Positions 1-11,544 of a stretch of DNA of 64,000 bases are shown piece after piece (position 1 is the stretch's first letter; each line of letters opens with the position of its first letter). The stretch comes from Absidia repens. Lineage: Eukaryota; Mucoromycota; Mucoromycetes; Mucorales; Cunninghamellaceae. The notes below the pieces were generated by a model. It saw nothing but the letters and a program-made list of their open reading frames with translations, searched no databases and was not told the origin of the DNA. Both the position numbers and the translations under genes were made by a program. The stretch covers positions 868,001-932,000 of the forward strand of contig MCGE01000001.1 of the NCBI GenBank assembly GCA_002105175.1, written 5' to 3'.

Positions 1-718
1 TTGATTCTGTGTCGGATATATGCTTGATAGTTTTGCTGAAATGTGTGTTGCTTGCTTTAATATTTTTGTTGAAATGTGTGATCTGTTGAAGGGAATGTGT
101 GTATGTGTGTCTATGTATGTCTGATATTTTTGTTGAAACGTGCAGTGTATGATATGTGTATATTATGTTTCCTGATAGCTGTATTTGCAAAATTTGTGTG
201 TTTTTGTCAAATGTGTGGTATATGTGAGTGTACGGATGATGTATTGCTGTAGCTGCTTTCTATGTGTGTTGGGGAAAGGGACCTGGCTGTCAAAAAAGCT
301 CTCATTGAAACCTGACAAACCTTATTGGAGCGGCGTATCAAAAAAAACAGTAATTGGTCAAAAGTGGTCCATTGTCACTTAATACAGGAGGCTATTAGCA
401 AGATAAATAGAAGACTTGAAACATTTCATCTACATCACTATTAAATGCCCCAGTACACCTGAACAGTATCCACTATCAAAATTTATTATCCTAATTACTA
501 TTACTACAAACACCATTGTCCTACTCATCAGCAAACAAAATATCCCATGGGTATTCCAAAGAATATTTTCATTTCATATACACTCACAAGCACGCAAAAT
601 AAAAATAAATCGCAATATTGACTATAATCATCACTGGTTTTATTATATAAAACAAAGTATATGTAATCAGTATAACTAAAATACTAGTGCTGTTCACTAT
701 CCTAAAATCTGTTCCATT
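1..718. other. Intergenic, no gene recognised
   Basis: The left 180 bases are TG-rich with repeated short blocks resembling TTTTGTTGAAATGTGTG. The rest is AT-rich. Short open frames here (for example 416-679) lack any recognisable motif. A frame ending at 382 could be the tail of a gene beginning outside the window, but nothing in it is identifiable. Confidence 0.5.
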
Positions 719-1759
719 TTACACCAAAGGATCAGGTATGGCTCCACTTTGTCGTTTCATATTGTAGTTCACAGATCGACGGTTTGTCTGGACACCAGAG
801 GCTACAAAAAGATATATATAAAAAAGATGAGGACATTTATGTATTTGATGATATGTCAAGAAACTAATCAACTCACTAGACAAATTGTCGGTGGGACCTT
901 CATAGGGGCGGATTTTGGCATATGCATGTGCAACATTGTCGATATAGGCTTTCTTGGCTACGGGGGGACAAGAGAAAAAAAGTCATTCCTCTTATTTGCT
1001 ATTTCCTTTCTTTTTCAGATCATGATTGTTTACCTGTAGCAGGATGTTCAAAAATAATCAAAGCTCTGCTATCATTCTTCCACTTGATCCTATATCCACC
1101 ACGTATATTTTCGTATTCCCGGAAAATATCATGTAGATGATGCGTCTTGAATGATTTAGGAAAATCATAGCAATCCAAAATAACCGTAGGTTCGTCCACC
1201 ACAGGAACTTGCGCTAAGCAGCAATTTTAATGGAATGAGTAAGGTCTAAATATATACACATATCACCACCCTCATCATTCTCAGCTTACCAGGAGGTTCC
1301 GTAAAAGGATCCATGATTCGACTAGCACGTTTATTTTTTCTTGCCAAGATAGCAGCTTCTTCATCCGATCGATCGTATTGGCGTAACAAATCATCCCATT
1401 CTTCAGGTCCAGCACTACGTCGTTTGTCGTCGTGAGATAAAGATTCCAGCATAGCACCTAGTTTTTCCATCTTGGGATCATGGTAGGACATCGAGTTGTG
1501 GTTGCTATTGTTGTTGCTGTTGTAGTAGTCTGAATAACGATGTACGGCAGGTGTTGCGGGGAAACTGTTGTTGTCTTCAGAGTAGTCTTCGTCTTCCACT
1601 GAGCCTCCACTGCTGCCATTGTTATGTTGTCCTCTACGCCACCCGCCACCACCACGTTGTTGCGAATGTCGTTGAGTTGACCGATTGCCACCGCCACTAG
1701 TAAAGTCAGAACTGTATCGGAAGCCATGGCTGTTCGCATCTTGACCGAAGGAGCTACGC

Positions 1760-1791
<32 letters not shown>

Positions 1792-1935
1792 ATTGTTGCC
1801 TTGACCATCAATAGAGTAGCGTTGTTGGTTGGATCGTTGACTATGGTCCGGACTGTCGGTACGTCGATGGACGGGAACATAGGCGAGCATGCTGCTGCGT
1901 TTCATTTTTTTCTCAGTAGCGTTGGTATCCATCAT
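719..1935 (-). CDS. R3HCC1/R3HCC1L-like RNA-associated protein
   Basis: Four exons read on the minus strand: 1935-1290, 1213-1034, 957-877 and 801-719, joining in frame to 329 residues. The N-terminus carries the motif LAYVPVHRR, resembling the LYVPKARR-type start of animal R3HCC1L. The middle is low-complexity: an Asn run encoded by a GTT/AAC microsatellite, then Arg/Gly/Ser-rich and acidic segments. The C-terminal part (about residues 217-300) has an RRM-like pattern with VILDCYDFPKSF, IKWKNDSRALIIFEHP and YAKIRPYEG, matching the conserved C-terminal domain of the R3HCC1 family. I see no R3H domain, so the protein is a short version. The molecular role of the family is poorly defined; RNA binding is inference. 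Two adjacent Met codons allow a start at 1935 or 1932. Confidence 0.72.
1759..1795. repeat. GTT trinucleotide microsatellite in coding sequence
   Basis: About twelve GTT/TTG units on the plus strand encode the poly-Asn run of the R3HCC1L-like protein on the minus strand. Frame is preserved. Confidence 0.9.
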
Positions 1936-2518
1936 AGATGATAATAAAAGTAAAAGAGAGATTGTCGGTCAGAAGTGCGTGTATAGATAGAAATGATAGG
2001 AATGATAGGAATCAAGGGTATAGATTCAAAAGATTGAAAGAATAGAAATATATAAAAGAGTGCGTTTGGTTTTTTGGATGGAAGGAACAGAGGCGTGTGT
2101 ATTTTTTTTTTGTTTCAAAAAGGAGAATTGGTATAAGATGTGTCGAGTATAGAAAGGAATGAAGAGGTGGTAGCAATAAATATATGTAAAAGAAAAAAAG
2201 GAGATAAATATATTAAAAAACGTTTCAAAAAATAAAGGAACAGTAAAAAAAAAAAAAAAACGAAGAAAAAGAAAAAAAAATTAAAGGGTTGTGAAAGAAA
2301 GGAGGAGTAAAGAGCAAGCAAAGGAAAAAAAGGAGGAGGTCGGCGGTTAAATATACGGCTTCATACGCCACTGAAAACTAGTTCCCAGCATTGTCAAATA
2401 ATCATCATAATATTTCCAATGAATTTTTTATTGATAATAAATAATATAAATAAATACAGGAAGAATATCAATCATAAAAGTCGACAGTTGCTACCATGGA
2501 GTAAAACGGAGAAACAAT
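1936..2518. other. Intergenic, upstream of R3HCC1L-like and downstream of DMAC1-like gene
   Basis: AT-rich with A-rich tracts around 2247-2280. It holds the promoter of the minus-strand R3HCC1L-like gene and the 3' region of the DMAC1-like gene. No further gene is seen. Confidence 0.5.
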
Positions 2519-2811
2519 TTATATTGCCAATCGATACAATCCTGCAGAAACAAACACTAGAATAGAATACAAGGTAAGTGATGCTATTTCATCATTCATC
2601 AATTTGACATACCAACGCCAAAAACACCAAGTCCAACAGCAGTGTTTAATTTTCCTGGTTTTTTATTCAGTTTCCAAGCCTCATGCAGTGCATACCCTCC
2701 AAGTCCACTAAAAGCAGCAGCGCCCGTAAGCTTACAAGGTAAACAGTCTTTGTATTCGGATTTTGTCACATCGTCTGTGAAGACATCGTTGGGTGTGTTT
2801 CGTTGGGTCAT
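2519..2811 (-). CDS. DMAC1/Dmo2-like small mitochondrial membrane protein
   Basis: Starts at the Met of MTQRNTPND. The most likely model has exons 2811-2613 and 2541-2519 (donor GTATGT, acceptor CTGCAG), giving 73 residues that end VFGVGLYRLAI. Reading through the intron would end at 2599 with 70 residues. The core is KDCLPCKLTGAAAFSGLGGYAL followed by a second hydrophobic stretch, the pattern of the DUF4536/DMAC1 family (a Cys pair then two membrane segments). In animals DMAC1 assists assembly of the distal membrane arm of respiratory complex I, and the yeast relative is Dmo2; the role here is inferred. An upstream in-frame hydrophobic extension is rejected as probable 5' noncoding sequence. 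It diverges from PAF1 with 185 bases between starts. Confidence 0.75.
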
Positions 2812-2996
2812 TGCTGAGCAAATGATAAACAACAAAGAAAAAAGAAAAAACAAAAGCACAGGCAGTTTGGAAGATCACTAGTAATTTGATGTCCGACAAA
2901 ATACATACGAGCAAAAAAATTAATTTTTTTTTCTTTGCCGTCCACCGCTCTTTCTTTTCTTTTCCTTCGGTTTTCTAGATAACACAAATATCACTT
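2812..2996. promoter_or_regulatory. Shared divergent promoter, DMAC1-like / PAF1
   Basis: Only 185 bases separate the two start codons, so both promoters must lie here. A run of pyrimidines (TTTCTTTTCTTTTCC) lies about 40 bases before the PAF1 start, a common fungal promoter feature. No clear TATA box is seen. Confidence 0.5.
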
Positions 2997-3338
2997 ATGT
3001 CGTCCAAAAGGTAGAAATCAACTTGACTTCTATAATAAATTTAGATTATACTAATTCCTTGTTTATTTTATCGCTAGCGATTTCATTTGCCGAGTTCGAT
3101 ATCGTAATCAACTTCCCCCGATACCTTTTCCACCAAAATTACTTGCCACACAACCTCTCGCGGCACGTAGTGTCGAATATACAACCAACAGCTTGATTGA
3201 ACAAACCCCTCATCTATTGACGTTGGACTCATCTTCTAGCATTCCCTTTGATCGATTACTGGTGGATTATTTAGACATGATGGAAACCAATCCTGATGGT
3301 AAGCATGTCGATTTATGTCAACTGAAAGAAGAACACCT

Positions 3339-3369
<31 letters not shown>

Positions 3370-4330
3370 ACTCATCCATTGTTTTCTTGCTGCTGCTGTT
3401 GTGATATTAGTTGCCAGGGTTGGTGCCAACGTAGCCGAAGAAGATAAATTATTAATGACACCGCCACGAGATGAAAAGGAAATCAACAAACAAGGTCGAC
3501 AACCCAATGTCACTTGGCTACGACGATCAGAATACATTGCCTCTGTCGAACGCAAACAAAAGCAAACCAACACATCCGAAATCCGATCCAAATTATCACA
3601 AAAAGATGTGGAAGCACATACGTACCGAACTCAAGCAAGTCAAGTCGCTGGTGTGGAAGCAACATTTAAGCAACACGATATGAACACGTTACGACACCCT
3701 CGCACCAAGAAACGAGCAAAGAAACTGACTCCCATTTTACCCGACATGACCTGCTGGGATACGGTCTACACCATTGGTCAATTCCCCTCGGATCCCACCG
3801 ACAATTCTCGACTGAACAAACGCAAATACCAACAGGATACGGCGAATTCATCAAAACAACCCAGCGAATTGGATGGCACCGATCGTGGTATCTTACGACC
3901 CATCTCCAATCCTCACGATGCCAACGATAGCTATTTGATTTGGTTCCTACCAGACGATTCTTGTGCCAACGTCCTCAAGCGACAGAAATCCGATGTGAAT
4001 CAGGTCTTGGATCAACCATTGAACTTTGAAGCCGTCAGAGACTACACGTATCGAAACGACAACGCCCCCGGACACCAGAATTTGTTACTGGCTATGGATA
4101 TGGATGACGAGCAAAGGCCGGTCATGCGCTACAATTTAGTCAAGAGTAAACTGGTGGCGCAAAAGAAACGCGCTTTGGTAAGTTTTGATGATGATGATGA
4201 TGATGGTGGTAGTGATGGTGGTTTGTACTGATACTGAAGATGCTTTATTTTATCTCAATCATAGGCTCCTGCGTATAGATATATGAACGACTACGAAAAA
4301 CCCAATGTGCTTACGGTGACATATCAATAG
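2997..4330 (+). CDS. PAF1: RNA polymerase II-associated factor 1 (PAF1 complex subunit)
   Basis: Four exons: 2997-3010 (14 bases), 3078-3298, 3411-4177 and 4265-4330, giving 355 residues. Splicing the tiny first exon yields MSSKSDFICRVRYRNQLPP, matching the family start DYIARVRYKNTLP. Further family motifs are LPFDR-like and VTWLRRSEYIAS, then RPISNPHDANDSYLIWFLP and an RDYTYRND segment before MRYNLVKSKL. PAF1 scaffolds the nuclear Paf1 complex, which travels with RNA polymerase II and supports elongation and co-transcriptional histone modification. The protein is shorter than the human one (about 530 residues) because the acidic/Ser-rich C-terminal tail is missing; it ends shortly after the KKRAL motif. 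Intron 2 holds a GTT microsatellite and intron 3 a GAT one. A poly(A) signal lies at 4370. Confidence 0.9.
3340..3367. repeat. TTG/GTT microsatellite in PAF1 intron 2
   Basis: About nine tandem TTG units inside the intron. A second, interrupted CTG-rich stretch follows just before the acceptor. Confidence 0.85.
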
Positions 4331-4369
4331 TTATATATATTTTGACTTTTTTTTTTTTGAAATCTTTAC

Positions 4370-4375
4370 AATAAA
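4370..4375 (+). terminator. PAF1 poly(A) signal AATAAA
   Basis: AATAAA starts 40 bases after the PAF1 stop codon and is preceded by a T run. Confidence 0.5.
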
Positions 4376-4827
4376 ACAATATTCAATTTAATATGTCGTC
4401 CTACCTTTGAAAATGTATGTGAAATGTATGATAGGGGTAGAATGGTGTATAATGAATGAAGGTGTTTGTTTGATGGATTGCTTATTTTATTTTTTACAAT
4501 GGGTGGAGTATGTGTGTGCTACTAAAATATGCGATGTTTATGATACATGACAGGGTGGCGCGTTTTCACAATGTATGCCAAATGTATGATAGAGATGAAA
4601 TATAATATATATGATAAAGGGACTGGGGAAAATTTGACAGAAAGGTGAAGGATGTGAGGTGTTGATAATCAAGGGTCAGGGAAAGCAGCATCGATAATAA
4701 TATGGGACTGGAATATAGATGAAAAGGTTCGTTTTGTTTTTTATTTCAAAATGACAACAAAAATGATAATAACAAAAATTTTAGACTAAAATACTATTCT
4801 AAGACTAAATAAGGAGAGAGAAGCGAA
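4376..4827. other. Convergent 3' region PAF1 / SPP
   Basis: AT-rich DNA with repeated ATGTATGATAG-like words at 4414, 4436 and 4573. It contains the 3' ends of two convergent genes and no coding signal. Confidence 0.5.
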
Positions 4828-6266
4828 CTATTTCTTCTTGTTCTTCTTGCTTTTGGATTTGGTTGATGGCTTTGGTGAAGATTCGGGAGTGAAGATTTCA
4901 GGTTCATCTTGTTTATCTTGAGATTTTTGTTCCACTACCTTGTCCATTTCATCACTTGTACTAGATTTCTTGGCCTTCTTTGACTTGTTCTTTGACTTCT
5001 TGTCCTTTTCATCATCTTGATCTTCTTCAGTGGTGTATTGGAAGACTTGAGTCAGTTCACCTCGGACGGCAGCGGTAATCAACACAGATAAGATACAGGC
5101 AGGGGAGAGGTATAACAAAGCAGGTTGGGCGGCATGGAAGAAGTGCATCACTGCCATGGTAGTGGCTAAACCCAAAATGTAAGCAATCAAACATGCTGTG
5201 AAGTAGGGCTTGCTGAAACTGGAGGATCGGAAATCACCTGATGGGTTCTTTTGCCAGGAGATGTGACGATCGTAGCGTAAACAAAGAGCAACAAAAATAC
5301 CTAAACAGAAAAAAACAAGAAAACGTTGTCAGCCATTGCCTTCCAAAAAACGCTATTTATATAATTATATATTTATATATACATTACCTGGAATGACAAT
5401 ATCACCAAGACCTAGCATAGCAAAGGTTGATTTTGTTTCCGAGTTCAACAAATAATCAATGATATCCCGAGGCCAGATCACCTTGATAGGGGCGTCAAAG
5501 TTTTTTGCCACGCTTACCATCACTTCAGTACCAAAAACCCAGAAAATGTCGTATAAAAATAACCCACTGAGCAAGATCATACCAGTTTTGAAAGAATCCA
5601 AAGACAAGAGCTGGATGGCATTGACAGAGAAAGCAAGGCCAAATGCATTTGAAGCAATCCAGTTTTTTGTGAAGGAGTAAAACACGGTCAATGCCACGGA
5701 AAGTAAAAGAGACAAAAGGTGTACATAGGTTAACTTCATCTTGAATAGATCTAATATTCAAAAAAAAAAAGGTATGAGATTCTACCTTTCCCAACCAATT
5801 TCGCTGATCAACAACCCCATGTGTCTTTCCTACCTTTTCCTTTGGTGCTTAATGTGAGTTTGTAAGGTTGGATGTGCTTGAGCAAAACAGTTGGGATTGT
5901 CTTTTGAGCCACTAAGATACCAGTTTTCGCCATAGCCATAGTACCCATCAAACCAAAATAGGCAGTGATCATAATGTTGATATATTCTTTGTCCACGTAA
6001 CGAAAGACCAAGTAAAGAGAGAATAACGTGATTGAGCCCATGACAGGGAACATCCAAGCATCACTGGCACTGAGGGTCTCTGATACACTTTCTTCATCAT
6101 CAGAGTCTTCCAAAGGTGAGGTAGATTTTTTCTTGGGTGCGTTGGCAGGCCGTTTCATGCCGGTTAATGACGCGAATGAACCAGCGTAGATAGGAACCAC
6201 AGCCATTGTCATCAAGGCGCCATAGGCGATCTTGAGTCCAAGTTCTTGTGTTTCACTTGAACTCAT
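4828..6266 (-). CDS. Signal peptide peptidase (intramembrane aspartyl protease)
   Basis: Three exons: 6266-5834, 5750-5388 and 5300-4828, 422 residues. It is a multi-pass ER membrane protease that cuts cleaved signal peptides and some tail-anchored proteins within the bilayer. All active-site signatures are present in order: LYDIFWVFG with Asp212, GLGDIVIPG with Asp261, and QPALLYL (Pro325-Leu327). The first exon supplies early membrane spans (KIAYGALMTMAVVPIYAG and later). The last about 75 residues form a highly charged cytosolic tail that alternates acidic and Lys-rich stretches and ends KKNKKK; Lys at -3 and -5 fits a KxKxx COPI retrieval signal for the ER. It diverges from PCCB. Confidence 0.93.
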
Positions 6267-6826
6267 GGTTGTGAATGATATGTATAAGGAAAAAGAGAAA
6301 GGAAAGAAAAAAGAAAAGCGTCAAAAAAATAAATAAATTAGGAGCTAATAACCCCTTTCATAATAAAAATAAATTTTAAAGCATGCAACGCAGCGAGCAG
6401 CCATTGGCTGAGCACCAATTCTCAGTTCACTTCCTGTTAGTCTTTTTTCAACTGCAGTCATTTGAATTAATTTTTTTATGAATCCATTGAAAACTATTCC
6501 CTCCCTATATTCATCTTGGTCCGTAATGCAAATAAATGGAAAAATTTTAAATAAAAATGATATTGGTCTTGTACAATTGCATGGCCCTTGTATGATTGCG
6601 TACTGCAAAAGTGGGGAAAAAAATCAAGTTGTCGATGAAAGATCTGTGGTTAAGGTGACGTATTGACGTCTTCAGAGCTACATAATTTGATATTAAGTGG
6701 CAGGCTGTTTCAAAAGAAAAAGAGAGCTCGTTTTAATGTAGTGAACAGATCAACATCCTTTATTGTTGGCATGACAGTTGTTCCTGTGCTCCACAATACT
6801 TTTTAAATCCCGATATCACGCCGACT

Positions 6827-6857
<31 letters not shown>

Positions 6858-6901
6858 CGTTGCTCTCTTCCACCTTAAAATATTCTACTTGTATCTATTC
6901 A
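6267..6901. promoter_or_regulatory. Divergent promoter region SPP / PCCB
   Basis: Contains paired CCAAT-type motifs near 6400-6420 (CCATTGG then CCAAT), AT-rich DNA, and a 28-base T run at 6830-6857 just before the PCCB start. No coding exon is recognised in it. Confidence 0.45.
6830..6857 (+). repeat. T28 homopolymer upstream of PCCB
   Basis: Uninterrupted T run 45 bases before the PCCB start codon. Confidence 0.9.
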
Positions 6902-8949
6902 ATGAATTTACTATTTTGTCAGCCACAAACGAGGAGATCCATAGGGTCTCTGATGAAGCGTCACTACTCTATGATTGAACGTAAAAGACAGCAGGCACAT
7001 CAAGGCGGTGGAAAGGAAAAACAACATTCTCAACACAACAAGGTAAATTACACATATTAGAAAGGAACACCCATTGAACTTAATATATTATTTTGTTAGG
7101 GAAAATTGACCGCAAGGGAACGGCTGTCATTATTGCTAGATACAGACAGTTTCCGAGAATATGATTGTTTTGTTGAACATCAGTGTCATGATTTTGGCAT
7201 GCAAGAAAAAAAGTACCCTGGTGATGGTGTGGTGACTGGTCATGGTACTATTCATGGACGGCCGGTGTTTGTTTATAGTCAAGATTTTACAGTGCTCGGC
7301 GGTAGTCTTTCCAAATCGAATGCCCAAAAGATTCTCAAGGTGATGGATCAAGCCATGACGGTACGTGCTCCAGTCATTGGGTTACAAGATTCGGGCGGTG
7401 CACGTATTCAAGAAGGCGTGGATTCTTTAGCAGGTTATGCTGATATTTTTCAGGTAAGCGAAAATATTACACGTATACGTAAATAAAGGGGAGAGGGGGG
7501 GGGGCTTACATAGTAACTCACACGTTTTTATAGAAAAATGTATTGGCATCTGGTGTGGTTCCCCAATTATCTTTGATCATGGGTCCTTGTGCTGGCGGTG
7601 CGGTTTATTCCCCTGCGTTGACTGACTTTACACTGATGGTTCGAAATACTTCTCATATGTTTGTCACTGGCCCGGATGTCGTCCGTGCTGTCACCAATGA
7701 AAATGTCACCCAGGAAATTCTTGGCGGGGCCAAAACTCATACAACAAAGTCCGGCGTTGCTCATAATGATTATGCAAATGATATCGAAGCACTACAAGGG
7801 TAAGCAAAGCAATGGACGGCTTTAGTTAGCCAGCTTTCTGACTCGATATTTAAAATGTAGGATGCGCAACCTCTTTGACTATTTACCTTTACACAACCAA
7901 GACAATATCCCATCTATCTCATGTGATGATCCCGTAGATCGACAGGACCAGGCACTAGATACGATTATTCCTTCTGATCCACATATGGCATATGACATGA
8001 AAGAAGTTGTTGAAAGAGTAAGCAAAAAGAAACAGAAAAAAAAAACGATTATGACATAGTATAACATTCATCTGTATTTTTTCCCTGCAAATTAGATTAT
8101 CGATAACCATTCATTTTTTGAAATTGCACCGAAATTTGCGCAAAATATACTTGTCGGGTTTGGTCGTCTGGACGGTCAGTCTGTCGGTATTGTAGCGAAT
8201 CAACCGCTGATTTCATCTGGTGCTTTGGATATGGATGCATCGGTCAAGGCTGCCCGATTTATTCGATTTTGTGATGCCTTTAATATACCTCTGGTGACAT
8301 TAGTAGATGTACCTGGATTCATGCCTGGGACGGCTCAAGAACATTCTGGGATTATTCGCCATGGTGCCAAATTGGTATATGCCTATTGTGAAGCTACCGT
8401 ACCCAAACTGACAGTCATTACAAGAAAGGCTTATGGAGGTGCTTACATTGTCATGAGCTCCAAACATTTACGTGGCGATTACAAGTAAGTATCATACCTA
8501 CGTTTTGACGAAGGGGTTGGGTGGGAGGGACGGGTACGCCAGCGTAGTCTGACAATCTTCTCTTCTTCTTTTTTCTTTTGAACAAACTAGTATTGCTTGG
8601 CCATCCGCTGAAATTGCTGTGATGGGTGCGGCGGGCGCAGCGGATGTTGTATTTAGAAATCATCCTGACAAGAAATTGATGGAACAGGAATACAAGAACA
8701 AGTTTTCCACACCCCTCATGGCTGCCAGTCGTGGTTATTTGGATGACATCATTACGCCTAGGTAATATAAATGTGGGAGCGGGAGAATGATGGGGACTTC
8801 ATTAAACTTATCTTTCTCTTGTTATTGTTGTGTTTGTTGTTGATACTGTACATAGATCTACCAGGAAAAGACTGATTGAACAATTGGCTTTGTTGAAAAC
8901 GAAATCCATCCAAAATCCCTGGAAAAAGCATGGCAGTATTCCCCTATAG
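6902..8949 (+). CDS. PCCB: Propionyl-CoA carboxylase beta subunit, mitochondrial
   Basis: Seven exons: 6902-7042, 7100-7453, 7534-7799, 7861-8017, 8096-8484, 8591-8761 and 8856-8949, 523 residues against 539 in human PCCB. It is the carboxyltransferase half of the biotin enzyme that converts propionyl-CoA to methylmalonyl-CoA. Family blocks include [91 protein letters not shown], and the ending WKKHGSIPL. These favour PCCB over the methylcrotonyl-CoA or acetyl-CoA carboxylase relatives. The first 20 residues are rich in Arg, Ser and hydrophobics with no acidic residue, as in a mitochondrial presequence. The biotin-carrying alpha subunit is not in the window. An in-frame Met lies further upstream; 6902 is chosen because the presequence starts there. 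Confidence 0.92.
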
Positions 8950-9048
8950 TATGATTGACTCTTATTATAGTTATAATTGTAGTTTAGTTGTAGTTATATG
9001 TTGTTTATTAGTAGTGATGATCACAATATTCAGATATTATTCAATAAT

Positions 9049-9054
9049 AATAAA
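9049..9054 (+). terminator. PCCB poly(A) signal AATAAA
   Basis: AATAAA 100 bases after the stop codon, within an AATAATAATAAAG stretch. Confidence 0.45.
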
Positions 9055-9369
9055 GAAAGGGATCGTTGACTATTTATAATGACGTATTTTTTCGAATTGC
9101 GTGAACTATGTCTGTGCTGACCTTTTTACCGATGATGAAGGAGAGTGATTTAATATATAGACTAGGGATTCTGAAAAAAAACCAGGAACCAAAATCAGAT
9201 CTTTATTTAGTTTTGGTTGTAGCTCAAACCGAACACAATTGATTTTGGTTTTGGGATCAGGAAACCAAACCAAACCAGATTTTTTTTCAGGGGTTGGATA
9301 GTATGAAGTCTAGGATATGGGTTTTGTGTGAAGTTGGACGGTCAGGCTTGCTTCATGTCAGAAATTCTT

Positions 9370-9870
9370 GATAAAAAATCAGACAAATTCTTTTTTTCTC
9401 TTTTTCCTTTTTTTTTTTTCTCTCCCTTTTTTTCTTTCAATAAAATTTCAATGAAGCGATGGCAAGCTTGGATTAGTTGTTAGAATTTGAATCAGAGGCA
9501 ATCTGAAAAATCCATTGTAAACATCAAGGGGGAACCTTTCATTTTGGATGTAGGATTTAGGCACACCTTTTGATTAGGACAATATCTTGGAGATGAGCGT
9601 CATGAAATCTTCATTATTTAGCTTAGTGTTAGCTGTCCTGATTTATCTCAACATTTGAATATGATATATTTAGCATTTTTGCCCTTAGCGCCGTTAGTCT
9701 CTCTCATATGATTGTCGTGGTGACCTCAACAGTAGATCCCTTCATTTTACATTCGTCTCCTCTTCCATATAGATCAACTTTGACCATCCACCAGTTTATA
9801 TTGGTTTATACAATACTTCAATAAAATATATCTTTTATTTTTAGCCATTTTTTCGAATCCATGTTGACAT
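9370..9870 (+). repeat. Dispersed repeat family, degenerate copy D
   Basis: Shares with the 25.6 kb copy the words CATTTTGGATGTAGGATTTAGG, AGTCTCTCTCATATG, AGTAGATCC and CTTCAATAAAATATAT in the same order. The CACGTG-containing block and the GGATTACAAGATG core are eroded. Boundaries are approximate. Confidence 0.55.
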
Positions 9871-9960
9871 AAGTTTGAACCTCTTTTTTTTGAGATTGTA
9901 TACTGTATAACATACCATACAACTCTTTTGTCTCTGTCCCTTCATACACCGAGTACAAAC

Positions 9961-9962
<2 letters not shown>

Positions 9963-10019
<57 letters not shown>
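9963..10019 (+). repeat. T57 homopolymer
   Basis: Uninterrupted T run directly after repeat copy D. Confidence 0.95.
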
Positions 10020-10023
<4 letters not shown>

Positions 10024-10246
10024 CTTCCCCAACCAATTGAACAAAATTGACTTCTGTACTTTCCGTGGGACACAAACTTTAGTTTTAAATTTCAAGATAA
10101 ATTGTATACTTTATTTCAAGCAATAATGAAGAATATACTACTACTACGGACAGAAGGGGCATAATTACTAGCGATGAGACAGAATATATACTATAATAAA
10201 GAATTTGTGGGGTACGAAGGAGGGCGGGAAAACAGGGACACCTAAA

Positions 10247-11510
10247 CTACATGGGGACAGTATCTAAAAAATGCTTGACTACGGCCTTGCCACCATGAGT
10301 AGTATGAATACCTTGCCTGCATATAATACTTCCATGAGCGTTGAATGAATGGAGACAGACAAGTACTATTTGCCAAGGTAACTGTGATAGGTTCCTTTGA
10401 ACGTCCAGTACTTGAGAGTCAAATTGGAAACCTGCTGATTGTTTTTCTAACGATTCAGGTGGCATAATATTACACCATGCTCCTATCCAAAAAAAAAGTC
10501 CCAGTTAAAAAAAATGAACATATTTTATGGAAGGAAGAAGATTACCTTGCTGATGAATCACAGTGTGTTCAATAGTATCGTCCGGATTGGGAGTCATATT
10601 CATTGCGTCTAAAGTGCCTGATAAAACATGAGTTGATGATCTTTTATCCATGCTGGTTCCAGTTAATATATATTCTGTTGATGTTGTTGATGTAGCCGGC
10701 GGTAGCGTTGATGAGGCAGTTTCACTGGTCGATGATAAAAGGGAAGCCTTGAGTATTTTGGAAACTCGGAACCTTGATAGAATACCTTGAATACCGATAT
10801 ACGCAAACCCAAAAGTGGCAATGAAAGGAAGAAGAATAGGAACTAGTAAATAAAAAATGATTTTCCGGAGTTTTGATAAGCATGAGCTTCGTTTGCGGTT
10901 CGTTTTCTTTTTCGATGGATCCGCAACGTCGTATCCCGTGACAATAGAAGGGTAGTCTCGGTCAATAGCTCTACAGTATAAGGAAAAGTGGATCAAATAA
11001 TTAACAACCTATTAAAATATTACCACCTTAACATAGGTAACGGGAAGGTTTTGTACTTACAAATCCAAAGTTTTCAGGTTATTGAAATAATTGGTAGTCA
11101 TCAATGCCGCTACAAACAACCAAAAACGTGATTAGTATTTAAACTCAGTTGTTTGCATGTATTGTTCCTTACATGACCAATAAGGCACAGTACGATCGTT
11201 TTTGATATTGGCATATGTCCGCATGATATCAAATTTTTGTATTGCTTGATAGTAAGGTTGGTCTAATAAAAAAAATGAATAATAAATGGTACGATATAAT
11301 ACATAGGAAATGGATATGGTCTGTGGAATACCTGGAGAAGCCAATATGACAAGCAGAGGGATTCCATCCTTGAAGCTGTCTGTTAATTGTAGTTGTTCAC
11401 CAGTACGAGAAACCATAATACTGCTGAAAAAATTGAAGAGTCTTGAAATTAAGGAGTTTTTGGGTCGGCGGACACCCATATGTGGTGTTGCAAAGGTGAC
11501 AAAGAACTGA

Positions 11511-11544
<34 letters not shown>

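Larger units (their letters stand above)
9055..10246. other. Intergenic with a degenerate dispersed repeat copy
   Basis: Between the convergent PCCB and lipase genes. It contains repeat copy D (about 9370-9870) and a 57-base T run. No gene is recognised. Confidence 0.55.

Noticed and set aside
1458..1880. Long minus-strand frame of 140 codons, Thr-rich
   Set aside because: It is the shadow of the R3HCC1L-like exon in another frame; the Thr run is the Asn microsatellite read out of frame.
2812..2859. N-terminal hydrophobic extension (MLLFFLFSLLF) of the DMAC1-like protein
   Set aside because: It is a pyrimidine-rich stretch ending in a CAG just before the better Met, so it is more likely leader or promoter DNA than protein.
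10505..10996. Separate membrane protein gene at the lipase 3' half
   Set aside because: The frame joins through consistent splice sites to the upstream lipase exons and shares their direction.
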